17,422 bases of DNA from JBMYZL01 sp049610385 (GCA_049610385.1 JBMYZL010000032.1:1-17422); one strand, 5' to 3'. Counted from the stretch's first letter, positions 7,598-15,721 are shown. A program made the numbers and translations. Notes: a model not told the origin generated them from the letters alone.

Positions 7598-7924
7598 ATG
7601 AATAAAATAGACAGCTCGCAAATCTTGCGTGTGGTGCGCATGACCTTTGTCCCTTCTGAAGTGGAAGATTTCATGCGTTATTTCAGCCGCATACAATCCG
7701 AAATCTTGGACATGCCCGGGTGTCGATCTGTCCATTTGTGCGTGGACAAGAATGCATCACATGTGCTGACCACATTCAGCATCTGGGATTCAGAATTGGA
7801 CTTGAATAACTACCGCAAGTCTGAATGGTTTGGTCGAATCTGGCCACAGACCAAGGCGAAATTTGAAAGACCCGCTGAGGCCACATCATATTTTTGGGAT
7901 TCGGCTCTCACCTTCCCGACCTAA
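7598..7924 (+). CDS. Small ABM-like (antibiotic biosynthesis monooxygenase fold) protein
   Basis: A 108-residue protein with the dimeric alpha/beta-barrel pattern of the ABM superfamily: a first strand ILRVVRMTF, a helix SEVEDFMRYFSRIQSEI, then MPGCRSVHLC and a THVLTTFSIWDS-type strand (SHVLTTFSIWDS), and a helix around YRKSEWFGRIWPQTKAKF. Members range from monooxygenases to proteins with no known activity, so substrate and reaction cannot be read. It starts at ATG 7598, 7 nt after the DUF62 stop, suggesting cotranscription, and ends 21 nt before gldFG. An earlier in-frame start at 7556 would overlap the upstream gene and is less likely. Confidence 0.72.
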   Translation: MNKIDSSQILRVVRMTFVPSEVEDFMRYFSRIQSEILDMPGCRSVHLCVDKNASHVLTTFSIWDSELDLNNYRKSEWFGRIWPQTKAKFERPAEATSYFWDSALTFPT

Positions 7925-7945
7925 ATTCGCATCCGATTCGCCAGG

Positions 7946-10408
7946 ATGAAATCTCTATTGGTCAAAGAAATTCGAAGCTTTTTCAGTTCATTGCTGGGAT
8001 ATGTTGTGGTTTCCACATTTCTTCTGTTGACCGGGCTGTTTTTGTGGATATTTCCGGGTGAGTGGAACATCTTGGATGGGGGCATGGCCACATTGCGCCC
8101 CTTCTATGCATGGGCACCATGGGTCTTGATGTTGTTGATCCCGGCTGTGACCATGCGCTCTTTCGCAGAAGAGAATAAAAGCGGGACTTTGGAAACGTTG
8201 TTCACGCGTCCTTTATCAGATGGTGACATCATCTGTGCCAAATTCCTTGGGGCATGGGCCGTTTCTGCATTGGCCCTTGTGCCCACGTTGAGCTATGTAT
8301 GGGTTGTCGGTGTTCTGGGTTCGCCTGAATGGAATTTGGATGTGGGCGCGGTCGCCGGAAGTTATCTGGGCCTGTTGCTGTTGTCCTCTGCCTGGGTTTC
8401 ATTGGGGATTTGGATTTCGACATGGACAGACAATTCCTTGGTGGCCTTTTTGACTTCTGTGATGTTGTCGTTGATTATTTACATCGGGTTTTCGGCGCTA
8501 AGTAGCTTTTCATTGTTGGGGTCTTGGGATTGGTGGTTTGAGCGATTGGGTATGCAAGTTCATTACGAGGCATTGAGCAGAGGACGATTGGACTCACTCG
8601 ATGTCATGTACTTTTTGTTTCTGAACGCCTTGTTCTTGGGTTTGGCTCATTTTCGACTCCAACAGCGACACCAAAAAAGAACTGACCATTTGATGAGTTT
8701 CGCATTGCGGGTGGGCATTGCGGGTGGGGTGTATTGGATGGCTTCGAGTTTGCCATTTTTCGTGGATTTGACGGCCGAAAAGCGATACACGCTGACGGAA
8801 GCCACTGAAGCTACGCTGGCAAATGTCCAAGATGAAGTGCTCGTAACGTGTTACTTGACTGGTGAGAATCCTTCGGCATGGCAGAGATTGGAGCGAGAGA
8901 TTGAAGAAAAACTCATCGAATTTTCAGACTTGTCCTCAGGTCAACTGCGCTACCAATTTGTCGACATCTATGCATCAGAGGATCCACAGACAATAGGAGA
9001 AAATGAGCAAAACCTGTTTGAAAAGGGGATGGGTTTCACAAGAATTGCTTTTGAGCAACAGGGGGCCAAGGCCTTCAAGACCCTTTGGCCAGCAGCCATC
9101 TTGACATACCAAGGCAAAGAAGTTCCGATTCAATTTTTCCGAAGTGACTCGCCCCAACCGACAGAGTCCATGATTCAAGGCTCCATCAATGCCATTGAAT
9201 TTGAACTCGCCACAGCTCTCCGGAGGGCAATGCGGAAAGAGACCCCAAAAATTGCCTTTATTGAAGGCCATGGAGAGCTGGATGCGGATGAAGTGGCGGA
9301 TTGGACCCAAGCTTTGGAAATCGATTGCGATGTTTTTCGTGTTCGGCTGGACGGGCAACTGAATCGTTTGAGTGAGAAAATTGATGGCATGTCTCGTCGG
9401 GTAAATCGCTTTGATTTGGCCATCGTGGCCAAACCCGATTCTGCAATGGATCTCAAAGACCAGGTCATCTTGGATCAATTCCTCATGAATGGGGGCAAAT
9501 TGATCTGGTTGGTGGATCCCATTGCCACGAACTTAGACAGCTTGGCACAGCAATCGTTCACTTTGGGGACCACTGCGCCATTGGGCATTTACGATTTGCT
9601 TTTTGATTACGGCGTGCGCTTGAATCGAAATTTGGTAGTGGATTTACAATGTGCTCCAATTATGCTGGATGTTGGCCCCAATGGCAACCAAAGACAGTAT
9701 GACATGTTCAATTGGTACTTCGCACCAATCGCGATGCCTCAAGGGATCAGTCACCCCATCACGACAAATCTGGATCCGATCCATTTCGATTTTGTCTCGC
9801 GTCTGGACACCACGAATAATCAAAGAAAAGTTCGCAAGACAGTTTTGTTGGCTTCTTCAGAAATGTCGAGATCGTACAAGGCCCCCGTTCGGATTAGCAG
9901 TTCTATCGTGGATCTCACCCCGGATTATTTCGAACAAGGTGCTGAACCGCATCAACCCTTTGCCATTTTGCTTGAGGGTCAATTCGAGTCATCCTTTAAG
10001 CACAGGCTGACCGAAACCTTGCAACAAGATCCAGACTTTGCTTTCCAAGATTCAAGCCGCACCACCTCCATGTTGGTCGTGGGGGATGGTGATTTGTGTA
10101 GGAACAAGGTCAAAATTGGCGAAAAGGGTCCGATGATTTTGCCGTTGGGTTATGACCGATATGCAGGTCGGGTGGTCTATGACAACAAAGATTTTCTGAT
10201 GAATGCGGTGAGTTATCTCTTGGATGATCAATCCACGATTTCCGTTCGTTCAAGAGCCATTGCCTTGCGCCCATTGAATGCAGAGAAAGTCCGCAAACAG
10301 CGGGTTGGTTGGCAAGCTATCGCGGTCGCCGTTCCATGGTTCATGGTGTTGCTCTCCGGATGGGCCATGGTGTGGTTCCGGAAACGACGCTTTGCAATTC
10401 CCAGCTAA
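7946..10408 (+). CDS. gldFG: GldF-GldG fusion: ABC-2 permease joined to GldG-type periplasmic protein
   Basis: One uninterrupted 820-residue reading frame covers two proteins usually encoded separately in gliding Bacteroidota. Residues 1-240 match GldF: LLVKEIRSFFSSLLGYVV, APWVLMLLIPAVTMRSF at ~57-73, EENKSGTLETLFTRP at ~75-89, with about six membrane segments (roughly 16-36, 55-70, 101-124, 137-157, 165-185, 218-236). After a short basic linker (RHQKRTDH, 241-248) comes a GldG-type part: a membrane segment at ~251-268, DLTAEKRYTLTEAT at 274-287, a large soluble region carrying the IEGHGELD and GGKLIWLVDP segments, the DFLMNAVSYLLDD end motif and a final membrane anchor at ~791-811. With GldA ATPase, GldF and GldG form an ABC transporter that some flavobacteria need for gliding. 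No gldA lies in this window. The DUF4340-like gene follows after 18 nt. Confidence 0.9.
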   Translation: MKSLLVKEIRSFFSSLLGYVVVSTFLLLTGLFLWIFPGEWNILDGGMATLRPFYAWAPWVLMLLIPAVTMRSFAEENKSGTLETLFTRPLSDGDIICAKFLGAWAVSALALVPTLSYVWVVGVLGSPEWNLDVGAVAGSYLGLLLLSSAWVSLGIWISTWTDNSLVAFLTSVMLSLIIYIGFSALSSFSLLGSWDWWFERLGMQVHYEALSRGRLDSLDVMYFLFLNALFLGLAHFRLQQRHQKRTDHLMSFALRVGIAGGVYWMASSLPFFVDLTAEKRYTLTEATEATLANVQDEVLVTCYLTGENPSAWQRLEREIEEKLIEFSDLSSGQLRYQFVDIYASEDPQTIGENEQNLFEKGMGFTRIAFEQQGAKAFKTLWPAAILTYQGKEVPIQFFRSDSPQPTESMIQGSINAIEFELATALRRAMRKETPKIAFIEGHGELDADEVADWTQALEIDCDVFRVRLDGQLNRLSEKIDGMSRRVNRFDLAIVAKPDSAMDLKDQVILDQFLMNGGKLIWLVDPIATNLDSLAQQSFTLGTTAPLGIYDLLFDYGVRLNRNLVVDLQCAPIMLDVGPNGNQRQYDMFNWYFAPIAMPQGISHPITTNLDPIHFDFVSRLDTTNNQRKVRKTVLLASSEMSRSYKAPVRISSSIVDLTPDYFEQGAEPHQPFAILLEGQFESSFKHRLTETLQQDPDFAFQDSSRTTSMLVVGDGDLCRNKVKIGEKGPMILPLGYDRYAGRVVYDNKDFLMNAVSYLLDDQSTISVRSRAIALRPLNAEKVRKQRVGWQAIAVAVPWFMVLLSGWAMVWFRKRRFAIPS

Positions 10409-10426
10409 TACCTGAATGATTTCAAC

Positions 10427-11464
10427 ATGCACAAGAATCTTCAATTGTTTTATGTCCTGATTTTCGTCACCGCAATGGCAGCAGGGATCCGTTGGTATTT
10501 GGAGCAGAAGAACACCATCGATGTAACCCAAGATGTTTCGGCCGATTTCGCCATTGCAGATACGGCCTCTGTTTCACGAATCGTCATTGCGGACAAGGAC
10601 GGGTACATGGCGGACCTTCGGCGACAATCGGGTCAGCGGTATTGGTCATTGAACAACCGATTCTTGGCACGAAAGGACGCTGTGGATCTCTTGCTGAAAA
10701 CCTTCAAGCGGATTGCCATCAAGAGTCCAGTTTCGGAGGCTGAAAAACCAACTGTAATGCGGATGTTGGCGGGTCGAGCAAAGAAAGTTGAAATCTTTTT
10801 AGATGGTCAGGCATCTCCTTTGAAGACTTGGTACATAGGGACGGCAACGCCCAGTCACACAGGTACATACATGCTTTTGGAAACGAAAGAAGGCATGGCC
10901 GCTGAACCCTTTATTACCCACATGGAAGGATTCACTGGATTTTTGTCAACCAGGTTCTTTACTGACGAACGCGAATGGCGCTACACCGGAGTGTTCGATC
11001 ATCCAGGTCGCTCCTTAGCGAAAGTGGAATTTACATCCCACGAATCACGGAACCAATCTTGGCAGATGGTCGCAAGCGAATCGGGGCACCTGGAATTGTA
11101 CAATGTGGATGGACTTATGGAAGGATATCGAGACACTTCAGCGGTTCAGGACCTTTTTTTGCGCTACCGGAAAGTCCATCTTGAAACCTACAATAACCAT
11201 TTGACCCTTCAAGCCCAAGACAGCTTGTTGAACCAAGCTCAACCTGCGTACACCCTGAGAACTTGGTCACACGATCACAGCCAACCGGACAGCATTCAAC
11301 TCTTTTGGAAAGCACCTACGATGGAGACCTATGATGACGAGGGGCATCTGAATGAACACGACGGTTCACGAATGTATGGCCGGGTAAATGGAAATGAAAT
11401 CGTTTTGGTACAGCGCTTTGTGTTCGATCCCTTGTTGGTTCCTTTGTCTTCTCTCCATCAATAG
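10427..11464 (+). CDS. DUF4340-like envelope protein
   Basis: A 345-residue protein with an uncleaved-looking N-terminal membrane segment (LFYVLIFVTAMAAGIRW, ~7-23) and a long, probably extracytoplasmic region. The pattern of ADTASVSRIVIADKDGYMADLRRQSGQRYWSLNNRF, a segment on pairing residues for comparison (KTWYIGTATPSHTGTYMLLE) and a TRFFTDEREWR motif resembles DUF4340 proteins, which commonly accompany GldG-type ABC modules. It starts at ATG 10427, 18 nt after gldFG, and is very probably cotranscribed. Its molecular role is unknown; it may be an accessory subunit of the exporter. The stop (TAG 11462-11464) is 4 nt from the end of the convergent glycosyltransferase gene. Confidence 0.75.
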   Translation: MHKNLQLFYVLIFVTAMAAGIRWYLEQKNTIDVTQDVSADFAIADTASVSRIVIADKDGYMADLRRQSGQRYWSLNNRFLARKDAVDLLLKTFKRIAIKSPVSEAEKPTVMRMLAGRAKKVEIFLDGQASPLKTWYIGTATPSHTGTYMLLETKEGMAAEPFITHMEGFTGFLSTRFFTDEREWRYTGVFDHPGRSLAKVEFTSHESRNQSWQMVASESGHLELYNVDGLMEGYRDTSAVQDLFLRYRKVHLETYNNHLTLQAQDSLLNQAQPAYTLRTWSHDHSQPDSIQLFWKAPTMETYDDEGHLNEHDGSRMYGRVNGNEIVLVQRFVFDPLLVPLSSLHQ

Positions 11465-11468
11465 ACAA

Positions 11469-12590
11469 TCAAGTCGGAAACGAAGTGGCTGCGAAGCGCG
11501 TCCAAGAGAATTGCTCTCGGGCCGCGTCAAAAGCGGCTTCAGGGTATTCAATTTTCATTGAACGTTGCAATGCCGCCAAAAGGGATACGGAGTTCCCTGC
11601 CTGAAACAGTTCCCCTGTTTGCCCCGGTCGGATGTACTCAGCCAGTCCACCAACGTCACTGGCAATTGTAGGAATCCCATAGTGCAATGACATGGCTGTC
11701 ACCCCGCTCTGTGAGGCCGATTCGTAAGGCAAAACCACAACATCAGCTGCACCAAAGGTCGTGCCGACTTCGTCATCTGGAATGAAGCGTGGGTCCACGA
11801 GAATTCGATCCTTATAATCTAAGGATTCGATGGCCAATTGGTAGGGGTTCCAGTCTCCATAGCATTCGCCAGCAATGAGCAAATGCGCATTTGGTTGATT
11901 CACTGCAAAGTCATCCCAAACGTTGAGCAGACGCATCAGGCCCTTGTAAGGTCGAATCAAGCCGAAAAACAAAAAAACCCGTGCATCTGGTGGCAATCCC
12001 ATTTTCTCCCTGGCGTGGGCCTTGTCTGGTAGTTTGGGGAAATGATTGTACAACGGATGAAAAAGAACGCGAGTGTTCAAACCCTCATCTTGCAGCAACA
12101 GTTCATCTTTGACCTCATGACTCAAGGTCCAAACCTCGTCCATTTGCGCCAACAAACCTCGGGTCAACCGTTCCATTATTAGCGGGCCATCATGGCTGCC
12201 AGCATTGTGGAACAGACCGATTAATTGAGGGGGGAGCGGGTGATTCCTTCGAATCCTTTTGGCCACACCAGTCAAGGCAGGTGCGAGCATGGCATGCCAA
12301 AATGGAAACACGATGGCGTCCAAAGGGCCCAAATCTTTCAAATGTTTTGCTGTTGTTTTCCAAGTGAGAGGATTGATAGAGTCCAACAAAGCTGGACAAT
12401 CAGGACCGTCGGAATTCACGGTCGGCACCCATTGGGTTTTTCCTGGAAACAAAAGCTGAGGATACTGTCTTGACCAATTGACAACATGAACCTCGTGACC
12501 GGCATCCATCAATGCTCGCATGAAGCGATGATTGAAGGTAGAAATGCCACCTCGAAAAGGAGGGAATGTCGAAACAATGCCCAAACGCAT
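11469..12590 (-). CDS. Family 4 glycosyltransferase
   Basis: A 373-residue GT-B protein. The N-terminal Rossmann half opens MRLGIVSTFPPFRGGISTF with the GG loop at 14-15; the C-terminal half has LFFGLIRPYKGL at ~207-218, VVVLPYESASQSGVTAMS at ~284-301 and GIPTIASDVGGLAEYI at ~305-320. These are features of retaining GT4 enzymes that move sugars from nucleotide-sugar donors. The EX7E motif is not intact: E290 is present but the second Glu position reads as part of GVTAMS, as in the SATQSGV-type subgroup. The ATG at 12590 is chosen; an in-frame extension to 12695 would overlap the thiolase gene and lacks family sequence. No other polysaccharide genes are nearby, so the acceptor is unknown. The protein has no membrane segment. 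Confidence 0.88.
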   Translation of the reverse strand: MRLGIVSTFPPFRGGISTFNHRFMRALMDAGHEVHVVNWSRQYPQLLFPGKTQWVPTVNSDGPDCPALLDSINPLTWKTTAKHLKDLGPLDAIVFPFWHAMLAPALTGVAKRIRRNHPLPPQLIGLFHNAGSHDGPLIMERLTRGLLAQMDEVWTLSHEVKDELLLQDEGLNTRVLFHPLYNHFPKLPDKAHAREKMGLPPDARVFLFFGLIRPYKGLMRLLNVWDDFAVNQPNAHLLIAGECYGDWNPYQLAIESLDYKDRILVDPRFIPDDEVGTTFGAADVVVLPYESASQSGVTAMSLHYGIPTIASDVGGLAEYIRPGQTGELFQAGNSVSLLAALQRSMKIEYPEAAFDAAREQFSWTRFAATSFPT

Positions 12591-12615
12591 GTTGCAAAGA
12601 TGAAACAAAGCCTCC

Positions 12616-12645
12616 CTTGCAAGGCACTCCACTCCGCTATCTTTG
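12616..12645 (+). promoter_or_regulatory. Candidate promoter for the thiolase-paaY unit
   Basis: CTTG at 12616-12619 and TATCTTTG at 12638-12645 are separated by 18 nt. The second is an exact match to the Bacteroidota -7 element TAnnTTTG, and the spacing fits. The element ends 40 nt before the thiolase ATG, in the 95-nt divergent space next to the glycosyltransferase start. Confidence 0.5.
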
Positions 12646-12685
12646 CCGTCAACCTTGGTTGAAAACTTGAGTAACCTCAGAACAG

Positions 12686-13900
12686 ATGAATGCATATGTA
12701 GTAGATGGTGTCAGGACTGGAATCGGCAATTTTGGCGGAACATTGTCATCAGTTCGCGCAGATGATTTGGCCGCACATGTCATTCGTGGCTTGATGGAGA
12801 ATCATCCAGACTTACCAATGGGTGCTATAGCCGATGTTTTGATGGGTTGCGCAAATCAAGCTGGAGAAGACAACCGAAACGTGGCGCGAATGGCGGCTTT
12901 GTTGGCCGGGTTGCCCGAATCTGTTCCAGGAGAAACCATCAATCGATTGTGTTCTTCCGGATTATCGGCAGCTATTCATGCAAGTAGAGCCTTGCACTTG
13001 GGTGACGGAAATTGGATGATTGCAGGAGGGGTGGAGCACATGACTCGAGGCCCTTGGGTCATCAGCAAGGCCTCAAAGCCCTTTGGACGCGACAGCCAAA
13101 TGCATGACACCAGCTTTGGATGGCGATTTGTCAATCCGCAATTACATGATATGTATGGCACCGATAGCATGGGCATGACTGCGGAGAATTTGGCCGATGT
13201 ATACGCCATCAACCGAAAAGACCAAGATGCTTTTGCACTGTGGTCACAGCAAAAAGCTGCTGCAAGTGAGCAAGCGCGAAAGGAAGAAATTTTGCCCATG
13301 TCTATTCCTCGCAGAAAGCAAGATCCCTTGGTTTTCGATCGCGATGAGTTTATGCGCCCTGAATCCACAGCCGAAGGATTGGCGCGGCTGCGTCCAGCAT
13401 TTCGGAAGGAAAAGGGCACGGTTACTGCGGGGAATGCTTCAGGACTCAATGATGGGTCGGCCGCCTTGTTGATGACGAATTCAAGTGGCATCAAGGCTTC
13501 AGGCAAGAAACCTTGGGTACAAATCTTATCTTCTGCTGTGGTCGGTGTGGAACCCAGAACCATGGGGATTGGCCCTGTACCTGCAACACATTTGGCCTTG
13601 AAGCGTGCTGGATTGACGCTGGATGACATGGATTGGATTGAGTTGAATGAAGCATTTGCTGCGCAAGCTTTGGCCTGTACACGTGAACTCGGCCTCGAGG
13701 ATTTTGACAACCGGTTGAATCCATGTGGTGGGGCGATTGCCCTGGGGCATCCCTTGGGCATGACTGGAGCACGTTTGCTGTTGACCGCAAGCAAGGGGTT
13801 GATTCGGAGCCAGAAGGAGCACGCACTTGTAACCATGTGTGTAGGAGTAGGGCAGGGTTTTGCGGCAGTCATTCGCAATGTTTCTGCAAACACAATCTGA
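12686..13900 (+). CDS. paaJ: Acetyl-CoA C-acyltransferase, 3-oxoadipyl-CoA thiolase-like
   Basis: A 404-residue thiolase II family protein. Catalytic residues are visible: nucleophilic Cys89 in NRLCSSGL, the NEAFA motif at 321-325, His355 in GHPLGMTGAR and Cys385 in MCVGVGQG. The segment GCANQAGEDNRNVARMAALLAGLP (54-77) and the DTSFGWRFVNP region closely resemble PcaF/PaaJ thiolases, which split 3-oxoadipyl-CoA (or the dehydroadipyl analogue) to acetyl-CoA and succinyl-CoA. A general acetyl-CoA acetyltransferase is the alternative. The 2-nt gap to a PaaY-like gene supports a phenylacetate or CoA-thioester role, but no paaA-E, paaG, paaH or paaZ genes are in the window. It starts at ATG 12686 with no Shine-Dalgarno site. 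Confidence 0.88.
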   Translation: MNAYVVDGVRTGIGNFGGTLSSVRADDLAAHVIRGLMENHPDLPMGAIADVLMGCANQAGEDNRNVARMAALLAGLPESVPGETINRLCSSGLSAAIHASRALHLGDGNWMIAGGVEHMTRGPWVISKASKPFGRDSQMHDTSFGWRFVNPQLHDMYGTDSMGMTAENLADVYAINRKDQDAFALWSQQKAAASEQARKEEILPMSIPRRKQDPLVFDRDEFMRPESTAEGLARLRPAFRKEKGTVTAGNASGLNDGSAALLMTNSSGIKASGKKPWVQILSSAVVGVEPRTMGIGPVPATHLALKRAGLTLDDMDWIELNEAFAAQALACTRELGLEDFDNRLNPCGGAIALGHPLGMTGARLLLTASKGLIRSQKEHALVTMCVGVGQGFAAVIRNVSANTI

Positions 13901-13902
13901 CC

Positions 13903-14511
13903 ATGTTTTACGCATTTAAGGGAATGGTGCCCGTTGTACCGGTGTCCGCATTTGTTCATCCATCTGCGATTGTCATAGGACATGTGACCTTGGGTGAAAA
14001 GGTCTACATCGGGCCAGGTGCAGTTTTGCGCGGAGATTGGGGGAGAATAGAATGTGGCGATGGAGTGAATGTCCAAGAAAATTGTGTGGTGCACATGTTC
14101 CCTGGAGCTACGGTTCGATTGGAAGACTCTGCCCACATTGGACATGGGGCCATTGTGCACGGTGCGCATGTGGGTGCCGGATGTCTCGTAGGCATGAACG
14201 CTGTCCTGATGGACGATGTTGAATTGGGGAAAGAGTGCATTGTGGGGGCATTGTCATTTTTGAAATCCAATTCCATTTGGGCGTCCAGGAGTTTGATTGT
14301 GGGAAACCCAGCCCAACACGTTGGAAGCGTGTCAGATGAGCTCTATGCTCACAAAAAGGAGGGAACTGCACTCTATCAATCCCTCCCAAAAGCAGCCAAA
14401 CAGGATTTGGTCAGGTGTGAGCCCTTGCAATCCGAGCCTGTCAACCGACCAGAGGAATTCCCCTCGTTAGAGACTTGGCCCCAGCGGAAGAAACGTTTGC
14501 GAATCGAATGA
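13903..14511 (+). CDS. paaY: PaaY-like gamma-carbonic-anhydrase-fold hydrolase
   Basis: A 202-residue left-handed beta-helix protein with hexapeptide repeats (IGHVTLG, VYIGPGA, VLRGDWGRI, GDGVNVQENCVVH, HIGHGAIVHG). Three probable metal-binding histidines are H64, H81 and H86, as in gamma-class carbonic anhydrases. The N-terminus (FKGMVPVVPVSAFVHPSAIVIG), the LVGMNAVLMDDVELG block at ~95-109 and the C-terminal helix (SDELYAHKKEGTALYQ) resemble PaaY, a thioesterase reported to clear dead-end CoA esters in phenylacetate catabolism, more than generic YrdA-type homologues. It starts at ATG 13903, 2 nt after the thiolase stop, so translation is probably coupled. Substrate specificity is inferred from similarity and context. 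Confidence 0.83.
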   Translation: MFYAFKGMVPVVPVSAFVHPSAIVIGHVTLGEKVYIGPGAVLRGDWGRIECGDGVNVQENCVVHMFPGATVRLEDSAHIGHGAIVHGAHVGAGCLVGMNAVLMDDVELGKECIVGALSFLKSNSIWASRSLIVGNPAQHVGSVSDELYAHKKEGTALYQSLPKAAKQDLVRCEPLQSEPVNRPEEFPSLETWPQRKKRLRIE

Positions 14512-14534
14512 ATCCTTTGAAGCATCTATAAGAA

Positions 14535-15296
14535 GTGGGAAGGAATGGACAAAGGTTGATTCAAACGCGGCTTTTTGAGGTGCGCGATGATTCATGCGGG
14601 ATGAAAATTGGCACAGATGCCCTATTGTTGGGGGCTTGGACTCCGGTTGCACCTGACATGCGGGTCTTGGACATTGGAACGGGGTCAGGCATTCTGTTGC
14701 TGATGTTGGCACAAAGGGCACAAGGAACAGGTTCTTTCTTGGGCATCGAATTGGATGATCGGGCTTTTGAACAGGCGAAAATCAATCTCTTGCGAAGTCC
14801 ATTTGAGGCCAAGGTGATTCAAGCAGACGCTTTGCAATGGATGCAGCGTCCAACTGAAGCTCCCTTTGACCTTGTGGTGTGCAATCCGCCGTTCTTTCGG
14901 AACAAGCCACTGAGTAAGGACCAATCAAGAAATTTGGCTCGACATGACGCCCATTTGCCCATCGAGAAGATGTTGCCTTTAGTGGTTTCCATTCTCAATA
15001 CAGAAGGGTTGTTTTCTATGGTTTGGCCTACAGATCGCAAGGAAGAACTGCTGCTCGTAGCCAAAAACGCTGGTCTCGTCTGCACCAAACAAGTCGATAT
15101 TCAAGGACATCCAGAAGCGTCAATCAGACGACATTTGTTTGCATTTCGACACGCCGCAATTCTTTCACCTAATCCACGGGAAAAGGAAAGATCAAAGCTG
15201 GTCATTGAGAAGGGGCCTAGAAATCCAGGTGAACCGCCCAAATACTCCAAACATTACAAAGATCTCCTACAAGATTTCTTTTCTCAATTGGCCTGA
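14535..15296 (+). CDS. trmN6: TrmN6/YfiC-family N6-adenine methyltransferase
   Basis: A 253-residue class I SAM-dependent methyltransferase. The SAM-binding motif LDIGTGSGILLL lies at ~45-56, the acidic ligand region GIELDD at 70-75, and the N6-adenine catalytic motif NPPF followed by F at 117-121. The N-terminal pattern (LFEVRDDSCGMKIGTDALLLGAW) is the one seen in YfiC/TrmN6, which methylates A37 of tRNA1(Val) in E. coli. The true RNA target in this lineage is not known from sequence. The start is taken as GTG 14535, since a TAA lies two codons upstream and the next ATG (14601) would remove conserved residues; TTG 14556 is possible. It sits 23 nt after paaY and converges on the START-like gene (3 nt apart). 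Confidence 0.85.
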   Translation: MGRNGQRLIQTRLFEVRDDSCGMKIGTDALLLGAWTPVAPDMRVLDIGTGSGILLLMLAQRAQGTGSFLGIELDDRAFEQAKINLLRSPFEAKVIQADALQWMQRPTEAPFDLVVCNPPFFRNKPLSKDQSRNLARHDAHLPIEKMLPLVVSILNTEGLFSMVWPTDRKEELLLVAKNAGLVCTKQVDIQGHPEASIRRHLFAFRHAAILSPNPREKERSKLVIEKGPRNPGEPPKYSKHYKDLLQDFFSQLA

Positions 15297-15299
15297 GAT

Positions 15300-15322
15300 T
15301 CAAGCGCCCAAAACGCGCTTGA
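15300..15322. repeat. Perfect 8-bp inverted repeat at convergent gene ends
   Basis: TCAAGCGC (15300-15307) and GCGCTTGA (15315-15322) are perfect inverse complements around a 7-nt loop. The left arm includes the stop codon of the START-like gene. No T-run follows in either direction, so it is not a standard intrinsic terminator, but it could fold in both transcripts. Confidence 0.6.
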
Positions 15323-15686
15323 GCTTGTCCACTTGAGCTTCCCATAGCTCCTTTGCATCCTCCACCTCATCTTCTTCGGCAAAATCTGTAATCATGAGCG
15401 CGGTGTCTCCTGTGAGCGGATCAATTTTGATGCGAAACTCGAAAAAGGTGTTCAACCCTTCTTCTTCATCGTCCACCCATTTGAATTTGACAAATTCGTC
15501 ACGCTTTTTTGTGAGCAATTGGGCAATCTCTTCGCTGCCGTCCCAAATGAATGTATGCATGTCTTTCTTGATGTTCACATCGTCACAAAACCACTCTGCC
15601 AAACCACTGGGCGTGCTGACTGTGTTGAAGAGAACACCCTTGGAGCTGTTCACGGGATACTCACAAACAAACTTGATTTTTTCCAT
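15300..15686 (-). CDS. START-like (SRPBCC/AHSA1-type) domain protein
   Basis: A 128-residue protein typical of Bacteroidota, annotated there as START-like. The sequence runs MEKIKFVCEYPVNSSKGVLF, STPSGLAEWFCDDVN, FIWDGSEEIAQLL and ends in the acidic ITDFAEEDEVEDAKELWEAQVDKL helix that would close a helix-grip cavity. Ligand and function are unknown. The ATG at 15686 is preferred; an in-frame start at 15707 adds seven residues that do not fit the family. It is convergent with the methyltransferase gene and divergent from the tRNA unit. No exact TAnnTTTG element was found for it upstream. Confidence 0.85.
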   Translation of the reverse strand: MEKIKFVCEYPVNSSKGVLFNTVSTPSGLAEWFCDDVNIKKDMHTFIWDGSEEIAQLLTKKRDEFVKFKWVDDEEEGLNTFFEFRIKIDPLTGDTALMITDFAEEDEVEDAKELWEAQVDKLKRVLGA

Positions 15687-15721
15687 GGTGTAATTGCAGA
15701 AAAGCACAAGATAAGGCCTTT

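Noticed and set aside
12591..12695. N-terminal extension of the glycosyltransferase
   Set aside because: It would cross the thiolase promoter and start; the family N-terminus begins at ATG 12590.
12976..14169. Long open frame on the minus strand (397 codons) opposite the thiolase and paaY genes
   Set aside because: The plus strand encodes two clear families here; the minus-strand product is Ser/Pro/Arg/Cys-rich with no domain pattern, as expected for an antisense shadow.
15687..15720. Promoter for the START-like gene (minus-strand TATCTTGT near 15714-15707)
   Set aside because: Only a partial match to TAnnTTTG with no clear -33 element; too weak to list.
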